NCBI RefSeq assembly: GCF_018614875.1
Contig: NZ_JAGGNW010000009.1
Span: 310,001-374,000 of the forward strand
DNA length: 64,000 bases
Source of the DNA: Variovorax paradoxus
Lineage (GTDB): Bacteria > Pseudomonadota > Gammaproteobacteria > Burkholderiales > Burkholderiaceae_C
Direction of reading: 5' to 3'
The position numbers and the translations under genes are program-made. The notes under the pieces are model-generated. The model was not told where the DNA came from. It saw only the letters and a list, made by a program, of their open reading frames with translations, and did no database searches. How positions within the stretch are numbered: position 1 is the first letter of the stretch; every line of letters starts with the position of its first letter. Shown here piece by piece: positions 57,701 to 64,000 of the stretch.

Positions 57701-57737
57701 GGTGGGCTCCTTCGTTGTCGACGGGATTCGATGCGGT

Positions 57738-58670
57738 TCAGTGTTCTTCGGCCGGCGCCTTGGGCACAGCGCGCTGGCGCAGGACGGTGGCTGCGATGCC
57801 GCTCACGATGATGAGCGCCATGCCGGCCCAGCCGGCGGCGTCGATGCGGTCGTCGAACAGCACCACACTGTAGAACGCCGCAAAGACGATGCCGGAGTAC
57901 TGCAGGTTGGCCACCACCAGCGTGCCGGCCTGGGTCTTCGCCGTGGCGTAGGCGCGCGTCATGCAGAGCTGCCCCAGGGCGGCCAGCAGCCCGATCGGCA
58001 GCAGCCACAGCGCATGCTGCCACGTCCAGGAATTTCCGTCCGAAAACCCCGTGGCGGCCGTGGCAAAGGCACCCGCCACGGCGGAGCCCACCGCGAAATA
58101 GAACACGGTGCGCAGTTCGGGTTCGCCGATGCGCGACAGCGCCACCACCTGCATGTAGGCGAATGCGGCCGTGAGGCCCGACAGCAGGCCGAGCATCCCC
58201 GCGAAGCCCTCGTTGCCGCTGACCGTGGGCTTGAGCATCAGCAACACGCCCGCGAAGCCCGCGAGCACGGTCAGCGCGAGCGTGCCCTGCAGCGGCGGCC
58301 GCTCGACGCGGCCATCGCGCCCGGGCACCGGCACCCAGGCCAGCAGCGCGCCGCCGACCAGGAAGGCCGCGATCCAGACGCTGCTCATGTAGTTGAGCGT
58401 GACGGCCGTGGCCAGCGGCATGTGGGCGATGGCATAGAACCAGGCGCCGAGCGACACCACGCCGATGGTGCTGCGCCAGGCGTGCATGCCGGGATAGCGG
58501 GTGGCCAAGGAGACGCCGCGGTTGCGCGCCAGCAGCCACAGGAACACGATGCCGATCAGGCCGCGCCCGAGCACCAACTCCCCGCTGTTGAACCATGCCG
58601 AGGCGATCTTCACGACCACGCTCATGGTGGCGAACAAAAAGGCGCCGAGCACCATCCAGAGCGCTTGCAC
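57738..58670 (-). CDS. DMT-superfamily (EamA) permease
   Basis: The 310 aa product has ten hydrophobic helices in two EamA repeats (for example VLGRGLIGIVFLWLLARN and GQLCMTRAYATAKTQAGTLV). I chose GTG 58670 (VQALWMVLGAF), 8 bp past the Rieske gene stop, as it includes the first helix fully; ATG 58655 is the alternative. Family members export or import amino acids, sugars or other metabolites. It sits between a Rieske oxygenase and the sulfurtransferase genes; substrate unknown. Confidence 0.85.
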   Translation of the reverse strand: MQALWMVLGAFLFATMSVVVKIASAWFNSGELVLGRGLIGIVFLWLLARNRGVSLATRYPGMHAWRSTIGVVSLGAWFYAIAHMPLATAVTLNYMSSVWIAAFLVGGALLAWVPVPGRDGRVERPPLQGTLALTVLAGFAGVLLMLKPTVSGNEGFAGMLGLLSGLTAAFAYMQVVALSRIGEPELRTVFYFAVGSAVAGAFATAATGFSDGNSWTWQHALWLLPIGLLAALGQLCMTRAYATAKTQAGTLVVANLQYSGIVFAAFYSVVLFDDRIDAAGWAGMALIIVSGIAATVLRQRAVPKAPAEEH

Positions 58671-58678
58671 TGTTCGGC

Positions 58679-59821
58679 TCAGGCGTTGTTCTGCATCGCG
58701 TTGCGGTACCACTCGTGGAACTGCTGCATGCCGTCTTCCATCGGGCTCTGGTAGGGGCCGCTCTCGTCGTCGCCGCGCAGCATGAGCGCGCGGCGGCCGG
58801 CGTCCATGCGCTCGGCGATCTCGTCGTCTTCCACGCAGGTTTCCATGTAGGCCGCCTGCTGGGCCTCGACGAACTCGCGCTCGAAGGCCACGATTTCCTC
58901 GGGGTAGAAGAACTCGACCATGTTGAGCGTCTTCGTGGGGCTCACCGGATGCAGTGTAGACACGGTGAGCACGTGCGGATACCACTCGACCATCACATGC
59001 GGATAGTAGGTGAGCCAGATGGCGCCGTACTTGGGCGGCTTGCCTTCGCGGTACTTGAGCAGCTGCTCCTGCCACTTCTGGTAGATGGGGCTGCCCGCGC
59101 GGCCGAGCCGGTTGGCCACGCCCACGGTCTGCACCGAGAAGTTGCGGTTGAATTCCCAGCGCAGGTCGTCGCAGGTGACGAAGCTGCCCAGGCCGGGATG
59201 GAACGGGCCGACGTGATAGTCCTCCAGATAGACCTCGATGAAGGTCTTCCAGTTGTAGTTGCACTCGTGCAGCTCGACGCGGTCGAGCGCGTAGCCCGTG
59301 AAGTCGAGGTCGGCACGCGGGCCGAGCCCGTCCATGTCGGCCGCCACATCGCGCCCGCCGCCATCGGGGCCGCGTTCGAACAGCAGGCCGTTCCACTCGG
59401 TGAGCGGATAGTTGTGCAGGTTGAGGCAGGGGTCCTGCTGGAAATGCGGCGCACCGATCAGAGTGCCTGTGGTGCGCGCGTCGTTCGCCGCATAGGTCCA
59501 GCGGTGCAGTGGGCAGACAATGTTGCCGCCGGCCTGGTTGTCGAGCTGGCCGCGGCCCTGCAGGATCAGCGCCTGCCGGTGGCGGCAGACGTTGGAGATG
59601 AGCTCGACGCCCTTGGGCGTGTGCACGAGCGCGCGGCCCTGGTGTTCCTGCGGCAGGGTGTGGAAGTTGCCGGGCTCGGGCACGGCAAGCCGATGGCCCA
59701 CATAGCGCGGGCCCTGCGCGAACAGCGTTTGCATTTCGCGCGCGTAGAGCGACTCGTCGAAGTACGCGGAAACTGGAAGTTGGCTCGTGGCCTGCTGCAG
59801 TTGAAGACTTAAATCAGACAT
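58679..59821 (-). CDS. Rieske non-heme iron oxygenase, alpha subunit
   Basis: The 380 aa product has a Rieske [2Fe-2S] motif (NVCRHRQ ... VCPLHRWTY) near residues 85-115 and a mononuclear-iron motif [13 protein letters not shown], preceded by [12 protein letters not shown], near 195-215. This is the pattern of aromatic-ring-hydroxylating and related (carnitine/stachydrine) oxygenases. No reductase or ferredoxin gene is adjacent, so electrons must come from elsewhere. It is the first gene of a minus-strand run of seven. The start at 59821 puts the Rieske domain at the usual distance. Confidence 0.9.
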   Translation of the reverse strand: MSDLSLQLQQATSQLPVSAYFDESLYAREMQTLFAQGPRYVGHRLAVPEPGNFHTLPQEHQGRALVHTPKGVELISNVCRHRQALILQGRGQLDNQAGGNIVCPLHRWTYAANDARTTGTLIGAPHFQQDPCLNLHNYPLTEWNGLLFERGPDGGGRDVAADMDGLGPRADLDFTGYALDRVELHECNYNWKTFIEVYLEDYHVGPFHPGLGSFVTCDDLRWEFNRNFSVQTVGVANRLGRAGSPIYQKWQEQLLKYREGKPPKYGAIWLTYYPHVMVEWYPHVLTVSTLHPVSPTKTLNMVEFFYPEEIVAFEREFVEAQQAAYMETCVEDDEIAERMDAGRRALMLRGDDESGPYQSPMEDGMQQFHEWYRNAMQNNA

Positions 59822-60034
59822 GGAGGACCTGACCAAGCTCCCCACAGGGAGAAAAAAAGAAAAGACGGAAGGCGCCGTCTGGAAGGCTACGGCCCGAAGA
59901 GTTGTGCCGGGTCGGCCGGCAAGGGAAGCTCGGATTGTACCCACGGGGGCACCGCAGTGCCCATGGCTCGACGCATGCCGGCGCCCGTTTGCTTCCCCGT
60001 CCTAAAATGCCCGGTTTCACACACGTTCTCCCGC

Positions 60035-60301
60035 ATGCCCAAGGTCCCTTCTTCCTCCACGTCCAGCCCGGCCGCCACGCCCGATACGGGGCCGCTACCG
60101 GCCAGCTACGAAGCCGGGCTCCAGGAGTTGGAACAATTGGTTGCAGAACTCGAGTCGGGCCAGCTGCCGCTCGACCAGCTGCTCGGCAGCTACCAGCGCG
60201 GCGCGGCATTGCTCGCTTTCTGCCGCGAAAAACTCCAGGCGGTCGAAGATCAGATCAAGGTGCTGGACGCGGGCAGCCTGAAGCCCTGGACCGCTGAATG
60301 A
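60035..60301 (+). CDS. xseB: exodeoxyribonuclease VII small subunit
   Basis: The 88 aa product has the XseB signature [20 protein letters not shown] followed by [21 protein letters not shown] Ser/Pro-rich N-terminus of about 25 residues precedes it. With XseA (not in the window) it degrades single-stranded DNA. A TAAAAT box at 60003-60008, without a good -35, is the only promoter-like element in the 213 bp upstream. It overlaps ispA by four bases, the common xseB-ispA-dxs order. Confidence 0.92.
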   Translation: MPKVPSSSTSSPAATPDTGPLPASYEAGLQELEQLVAELESGQLPLDQLLGSYQRGAALLAFCREKLQAVEDQIKVLDAGSLKPWTAE

Positions 60302-61215
60302 GCGCAGTTAACTTGGTGGATTGGGACGCCGCGCGCCTGGCCAGCTGGAGCGACCCGCACTTGGCGCGCGTCGAGGCGGCGCTCTCGCGCTGGGTCGGCG
60401 TCGATGCGCCGGTGCTGCTCGGCGACGCCATGCGCTATGCCGTGCTCGATGGTGGCAAGCGGCTGCGGCCGCTGCTGGTGCTGGCCGCGAGCGAAGCGGT
60501 CGGCGGCAATGCGGCCGCGGCGCTGCGCGCGGCCTGCGCAACGGAACTGATCCACGCCTACTCGCTGGTGCACGACGACCTGCCGAGCATGGACAACGAC
60601 GTGCTGCGGCGTGGCAAGCCCACGGTGCATGTGAAGTTTGGCGAGGCCGATGCGCTGCTGGCCGGCGACGCCTTGCAGGCCCTGGCCTTCGAACTGCTGA
60701 CGCCCGACGGCGACGAGATTCCCGCATCGACCCAGGCCATGCTGTGCCGGCTGCTCGCGCGCGCCGCGGGCAGCCAGGGCATGGCAGGCGGGCAGGCCAT
60801 CGACCTGGCCAGCGTGGGCCTGGCGCTGAACGAAGCCCAGCTGCGTGAAATGCACCGCCTGAAGACCGGTGCGCTGCTGCAGGGCAGCGTCGAGATGGGC
60901 GCGGCCTGCGCCGGCGCCGTGGCACCCGCCGCGCTGGACGCGCTGCGCGACTACGGCGCCGCCATCGGCTTGGCGTTCCAGGTGGTCGACGACATCCTCG
61001 ACGTCACGGCCGATTCGCAGACCCTCGGCAAGACGGCCGGCAAGGATGCGGCCGCCGACAAGCCCACCTACGTATCGCTGTGGGGCCTGGACGGCGCGCG
61101 CACCCAGGCAAGGCAACTGCTGGCCGAATCGCTCGCGGCGCTGGACCGCAGCGGCCTTGCCGACACCGCGGCATTGCGCGCGCTGGCCCACATGGTCGTC
61201 GACCGCGACCGATGA
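60298..61215 (+). CDS. ispA: farnesyl diphosphate synthase (polyprenyl synthetase family)
   Basis: The 305 aa product has both aspartate-rich motifs: DDLPSMDND (first) and DDILD (second), plus GGKRLRPLL for substrate binding. Residues before the first motif (SLVH) fit a short-chain (C15) product. It condenses IPP with DMAPP/GPP. Its ATG overlaps the xseB stop and its own stop overlaps dxs, so the three are co-translated. Confidence 0.93.
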   Translation: MSAVNLVDWDAARLASWSDPHLARVEAALSRWVGVDAPVLLGDAMRYAVLDGGKRLRPLLVLAASEAVGGNAAAALRAACATELIHAYSLVHDDLPSMDNDVLRRGKPTVHVKFGEADALLAGDALQALAFELLTPDGDEIPASTQAMLCRLLARAAGSQGMAGGQAIDLASVGLALNEAQLREMHRLKTGALLQGSVEMGAACAGAVAPAALDALRDYGAAIGLAFQVVDDILDVTADSQTLGKTAGKDAAADKPTYVSLWGLDGARTQARQLLAESLAALDRSGLADTAALRALAHMVVDRDR

Positions 61216-63110
61216 ACAGTTCACAGATGGACAAGAAGAAACACGACGATCCCATGGCTTCGCTGCTTCCCACGCTTCACGATCCATCGCCGATCCGCCA
61301 CTACGACCGCGCCCAGCTCAAGCAGCTGTCCGACGAGGTGCGCGCCTGCGTGCTCGACAACGTCTCGCGCACCGGCGGCCACCTGAGCTCCAACCTTGGT
61401 ACCGTCGAGCTCACCGTTGCGCTGCACCATGTGTTCAACACACCGCACGACCGCCTGGTGTGGGACGTGGGCCACCAGACCTACCCGCACAAGATCCTCA
61501 CCGGCCGGCGCGAGCGCATGCCCACGCTGCGCCAGATCGGCGGCATCTCGGGCTTTCCGCAGCGCAGCGAGAGCGAGTACGACACCTTCGGCACCGCGCA
61601 CTCATCGACCAGCATCTCGGCCGCGCTCGGCATGGCCATGGCGGCCAAGCAGAAGGGCGAAGACCGCCACGCCGTGGCCATCATCGGCGACGGCGCGCTC
61701 ACGGCCGGCATGGCCTTCGAGGCGCTCAACAATGCCGGCGTGTGCGACTGCAAGCTGCTGGTGATACTGAACGACAACGACATGTCGATCAGCCCGCCCG
61801 TGGGTGCGCTCAACCGCTACCTCGCGCAGCTCATGAGCGGCAACTTCTACGCCGCCGCCAAGAACGTCGGCAAGAGCGTGCTGCGCGCCGCGCCGCCCCT
61901 GTTCGAGCTTGCGAAACGCCTCGAGCAGCACGCCAAGGGCATGGTGGTGCCGGCCACGCTGTTCGAGCAGTTCGGCTTCAACTACGTCGGCCCCATCGAT
62001 GGCCACGACATCGATTCCCTGGTGCCCACGCTCGAGAACCTCAAGCACCTGGACGGCCCGCAGTTCCTGCACGTGGTCACCAAGAAGGGGCAGGGCTACA
62101 AGCTGGCCGAAGCCGATCCGGTGGCCTACCACGGGCCCGGCAAGTTCGATCCGCAGGTGGGGCTGGTCAAGCCCGCCGCGGTGGCCAAGCAGACCTTCAC
62201 GCAGGTGTTCGGCCAGTGGCTGTGCGACATGGCCGCGCACGACGGCCGGCTGGTGGGCATCACGCCGGCCATGCGCGAAGGCTCGGGGCTGGTCGAGTTC
62301 GAGCAGCGCTTTCCCGACCGCTACTACGACGTCGGCATTGCCGAGCAGCATGCCGTGACCTTCGCCGCCGGCCTGGCCTGCGAAGGCCTGAAGCCGGTGG
62401 TGGCGATCTATTCGACCTTCCTGCAGCGCGCCTACGACCAGCTGATCCACGACGTCGCGATCCAGAACCTGCCGGTGGTGTTCGCACTCGACCGCGCCGG
62501 CCTCGTGGGTGCCGACGGCGCCACGCATGCGGGCGCCTACGACATTTCGTTCCTGCGCTGCATCCCCAACATGAGCATTGCCTGCCCGGTCGACGAGCGC
62601 GAGTGCCGCCAGCTCTTGTCGAGCGCCTACGAGCAGAACCACCCGGTGGCGGTGCGCTATCCGCGCGGAGCAGGTGCGGGCGTGGTTCCGCACCTGGCGC
62701 TCGATGCGCTCCCGTTCGGCAAGGGCGAAGTGCGCAGGGAGGGCAAGCGCATTGCCATCCTCGCGTTCGGAAGCCTGCTGTATTCCGCGCTCAACGCGGC
62801 CGAATCGTTGGACGCCACGGTGGTCAACATGCGCTGGGCCAAGCCGCTCGACGTCGAACTGCTGCTGAAGGTGGCGGGCACGCACGAGGCCATCGTCACG
62901 CTCGAAGAGGGCGCCATCATGGGTGGCGCGGGCAGCGCGGTGCTCGAGGCGCTGCAGGCCGCCAATGTGCAGAAGCCGGTGCTGCAGCTGGGCCTGCCGG
63001 ATCGATTCATCGAGCATGGCGATCCGGGCAAATTGCTCGCATCCATCGGCCTCGACGCCGCGGGCATCGAAGCCTCGATCGCGCAGCGCTTCGGCTCTGT
63101 CGCAGGGTAA
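61212..63110 (+). CDS. dxs: 1-deoxy-D-xylulose-5-phosphate synthase
   Basis: The 632 aa product is the first enzyme of the MEP pathway, joining pyruvate and glyceraldehyde-3-phosphate with thiamine diphosphate. It shows the ThDP motif [18 protein letters not shown] with its NDN metal site (LNDNDMSI), the [14 protein letters not shown] loop, [12 protein letters not shown] with the catalytic Glu, and [21 protein letters not shown] 61212 overlaps the ispA stop; MASLLP at 61254 is an alternative that gives a length nearer to E. coli. It ends 59 bp before a terminator. Confidence 0.96.
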   Translation: MNSSQMDKKKHDDPMASLLPTLHDPSPIRHYDRAQLKQLSDEVRACVLDNVSRTGGHLSSNLGTVELTVALHHVFNTPHDRLVWDVGHQTYPHKILTGRRERMPTLRQIGGISGFPQRSESEYDTFGTAHSSTSISAALGMAMAAKQKGEDRHAVAIIGDGALTAGMAFEALNNAGVCDCKLLVILNDNDMSISPPVGALNRYLAQLMSGNFYAAAKNVGKSVLRAAPPLFELAKRLEQHAKGMVVPATLFEQFGFNYVGPIDGHDIDSLVPTLENLKHLDGPQFLHVVTKKGQGYKLAEADPVAYHGPGKFDPQVGLVKPAAVAKQTFTQVFGQWLCDMAAHDGRLVGITPAMREGSGLVEFEQRFPDRYYDVGIAEQHAVTFAAGLACEGLKPVVAIYSTFLQRAYDQLIHDVAIQNLPVVFALDRAGLVGADGATHAGAYDISFLRCIPNMSIACPVDERECRQLLSSAYEQNHPVAVRYPRGAGAGVVPHLALDALPFGKGEVRREGKRIAILAFGSLLYSALNAAESLDATVVNMRWAKPLDVELLLKVAGTHEAIVTLEEGAIMGGAGSAVLEALQAANVQKPVLQLGLPDRFIEHGDPGKLLASIGLDAAGIEASIAQRFGSVAG

Positions 63111-63169
63111 ACCCCGGCGGGCCGCGTGTAAGCGTTTTTTACAATAACAAAGACTCACAAAAGTCGTCG

Positions 63170-63198
63170 ACGCGGCCACAAGCCGCGTTTCGTTTTTT
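63170..63198 (+). terminator. rho-independent terminator of the xseB-ispA-dxs operon
   Basis: ACGCGGC and GCCGCGT form a 7 bp stem with the loop CACAA, followed by TTCGTTTTTT. It lies between dxs and the TRAP gene. Confidence 0.85.
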
Positions 63199-63223
63199 CC
63201 AATGCACTCGGAGTGAAATTTCA

Positions 63224-64000
63224 ATGGATCGTCGTTCCCTCATCAAAAACGCCGGCATCGCCGGTGTTCTGGCCGCCGGCATTGCGCCCGCAGTTCATGC
63301 GCAGGCGGCCGTCCGCTGGCGGCTGGCATCGAGCTTTCCCAAATCGCTCGACACCATCTACGGCGGCGCGGAAGTCTTCGCCAAGACGGTCAAGGCCATG
63401 TCGGGCGGCAAGTTCGAAATCTCGGTTCATGCCGGCGGCGAGCTGATGCCTCCCTTCGGCGTGGTGGACGGCGTGCAGAACGGTTCGGTCGAGATGTGCC
63501 ACACCGTGCCCTACTACTTCTACGGCAAGAACCCCGCGTTCGCGCTGGGCTCGGCCATTCCGTTCGGCCTGAACTCGCGCCAGATGACCGCGTGGATGAT
63601 GCACGGCAACGGCCGCAAGCTCATGAACGAGTTCTACGCCAAGTACAACATGGTGAGCTTCGCCGGCGGCAACACCGGCTGCCAGATGGGCGGCTGGTTC
63701 CGCAAGGAGATCAAGTCCGTTGCGGATTTCAAGGGCATGAAGATGCGCCTGGGCGGCGGCCTGATCGGTGAAGTCATGCAGAAGCTGGGCGCCGTGCCGC
63801 AAAGCCTGCCGGGCGGCGAGATCTACCAGGCGCTCGAAAAGGGCACCATCGATGCGGCCGAATGGGTGGGACCATACGACGACCAGAAGCTCGGCTTCAA
63901 CAAGGTGGCGCCGTTCTACTACTACCCCGGCTGGTGGGAAGGCGGTCCGGAAGTGGACTTCTTCATCAACCAGAAGGCGCTCGACGGCCTCTCGGCAGAG
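63224..64000 (+). CDS. TRAP-transporter substrate-binding protein (DctP/TakP-like), N-terminal 259 residues
   Basis: The reading frame is open to the window edge (259 codons, no stop). It begins MDRRSLIKNAGIAGVLAAGI, a twin-arginine leader, with a likely cut after VHAQA. The mature part has WRLASSFPKSLDTIYGGAEV, the DctP motifs GWFRKEIKSVADFKGMKMRL and LPGGEIYQALEKGTIDAAEW. The GGE(I/V)YxALExGxIDAAEW stretch and Tat leader resemble TakP-type binders of 2-oxo acids. The membrane subunits would lie beyond the window. It follows a terminator, so it has its own promoter. Confidence 0.9.
   Translation, partial: MDRRSLIKNAGIAGVLAAGIAPAVHAQAAVRWRLASSFPKSLDTIYGGAEVFAKTVKAMSGGKFEISVHAGGELMPPFGVVDGVQNGSVEMCHTVPYYFYGKNPAFALGSAIPFGLNSRQMTAWMMHGNGRKLMNEFYAKYNMVSFAGGNTGCQMGGWFRKEIKSVADFKGMKMRLGGGLIGEVMQKLGAVPQSLPGGEIYQALEKGTIDAAEWVGPYDDQKLGFNKVAPFYYYPGWWEGGPEVDFFINQKALDGLSAE

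Noticed and set aside
61080-61211. Longer in-frame N-terminus for Dxs
   Set aside because: It would overlap 130 bp of ispA with an Arg/Gly-rich extension absent from the family; the ATGA overlap at 61212 is a normal coupled start.

Overview
The window is a GC-rich, densely packed chromosomal segment from a betaproteobacterium, most likely a member of the Comamonadaceae close to Variovorax. This rests on gene content and order (uvrD - BPSS1780-type membrane protein - homoserine kinase - DUF2782-like protein - polA; xseB-ispA-dxs; many Liv, Dpp and TRAP transport genes) and on codon bias judged by eye, not on a database search. No rRNA, CRISPR array, IS element or prophage was seen.

Layout. 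1-4.4 kb: the end of a branched-chain-type ABC importer (livG fragment, livF) followed by an acyl-CoA ligase, a short-chain dehydrogenase, a MarR regulator and a hotdog thioesterase, which looks like an acid-CoA catabolic operon. 4.4-6.7 kb: a hypothetical gene, a higBA toxin-antitoxin pair with its operator inside its promoter, tRNA-Lys(CTT) with promoter and tandem terminators, and a second SDR. 7-18.4 kb: a tad/flp pilus locus in the order pilin, tadV, rcpC, rcpA, lipoprotein, two Flp pilins with C-terminal cysteine pairs, tadG, two tadE/F genes, tadZ, tadA, tadB, tadC, ending in a decayed tandem copy of the tadC 3' half. 18.4-20.8 kb: a convergent NarL-type response regulator and histidine kinase. 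20.8-22 kb: an AT-richer island with a phased triple repeat, a parD-like antitoxin, a truncated parE-like toxin, a nucleotidyltransferase remnant and tRNA-Ala(CGC). 22-31.8 kb: an esterase, GMP reductase, uvrD, the BPSS1780-type/thrB/DUF2782-like genes and polA.

31.8-51.5 kb is the most coherent metabolic region. It holds two paralogous carboxypeptidase-G2-like M20 peptidases, a LysR regulator, a D-amino-acid dehydrogenase, an orphan Glu/Asp-type binding protein next to an Asp/Glu racemase, and an eight-gene minus-strand operon (FAD amino-acid oxidase, M81 peptidase, complete Dpp-type importer, N-acyl-D-amino-acid deacylase). That operon is divergent from an XRE-cupin regulator, with three copies of a TTTGCG-N4-CGCAA palindrome between them. 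I infer that it takes up small peptides or N-acyl-(D-)amino acids and breaks them down to free amino acids and keto acids. A dienelactone-hydrolase-like protein, a His-rich ZIP transporter and a very acidic small protein sit inside this region.

51.5-64 kb: a very glutamine-rich DUF3300 lipoprotein with a 12-unit CAA microsatellite; a tightly packed minus-strand operon joining a Rieske oxygenase, a DMT permease and a sulfurtransferase to a ZrgA-like zinc ABC system; the isoprenoid genes xseB-ispA-dxs; and the start of a Tat-exported TRAP substrate-binding protein that runs off the window.
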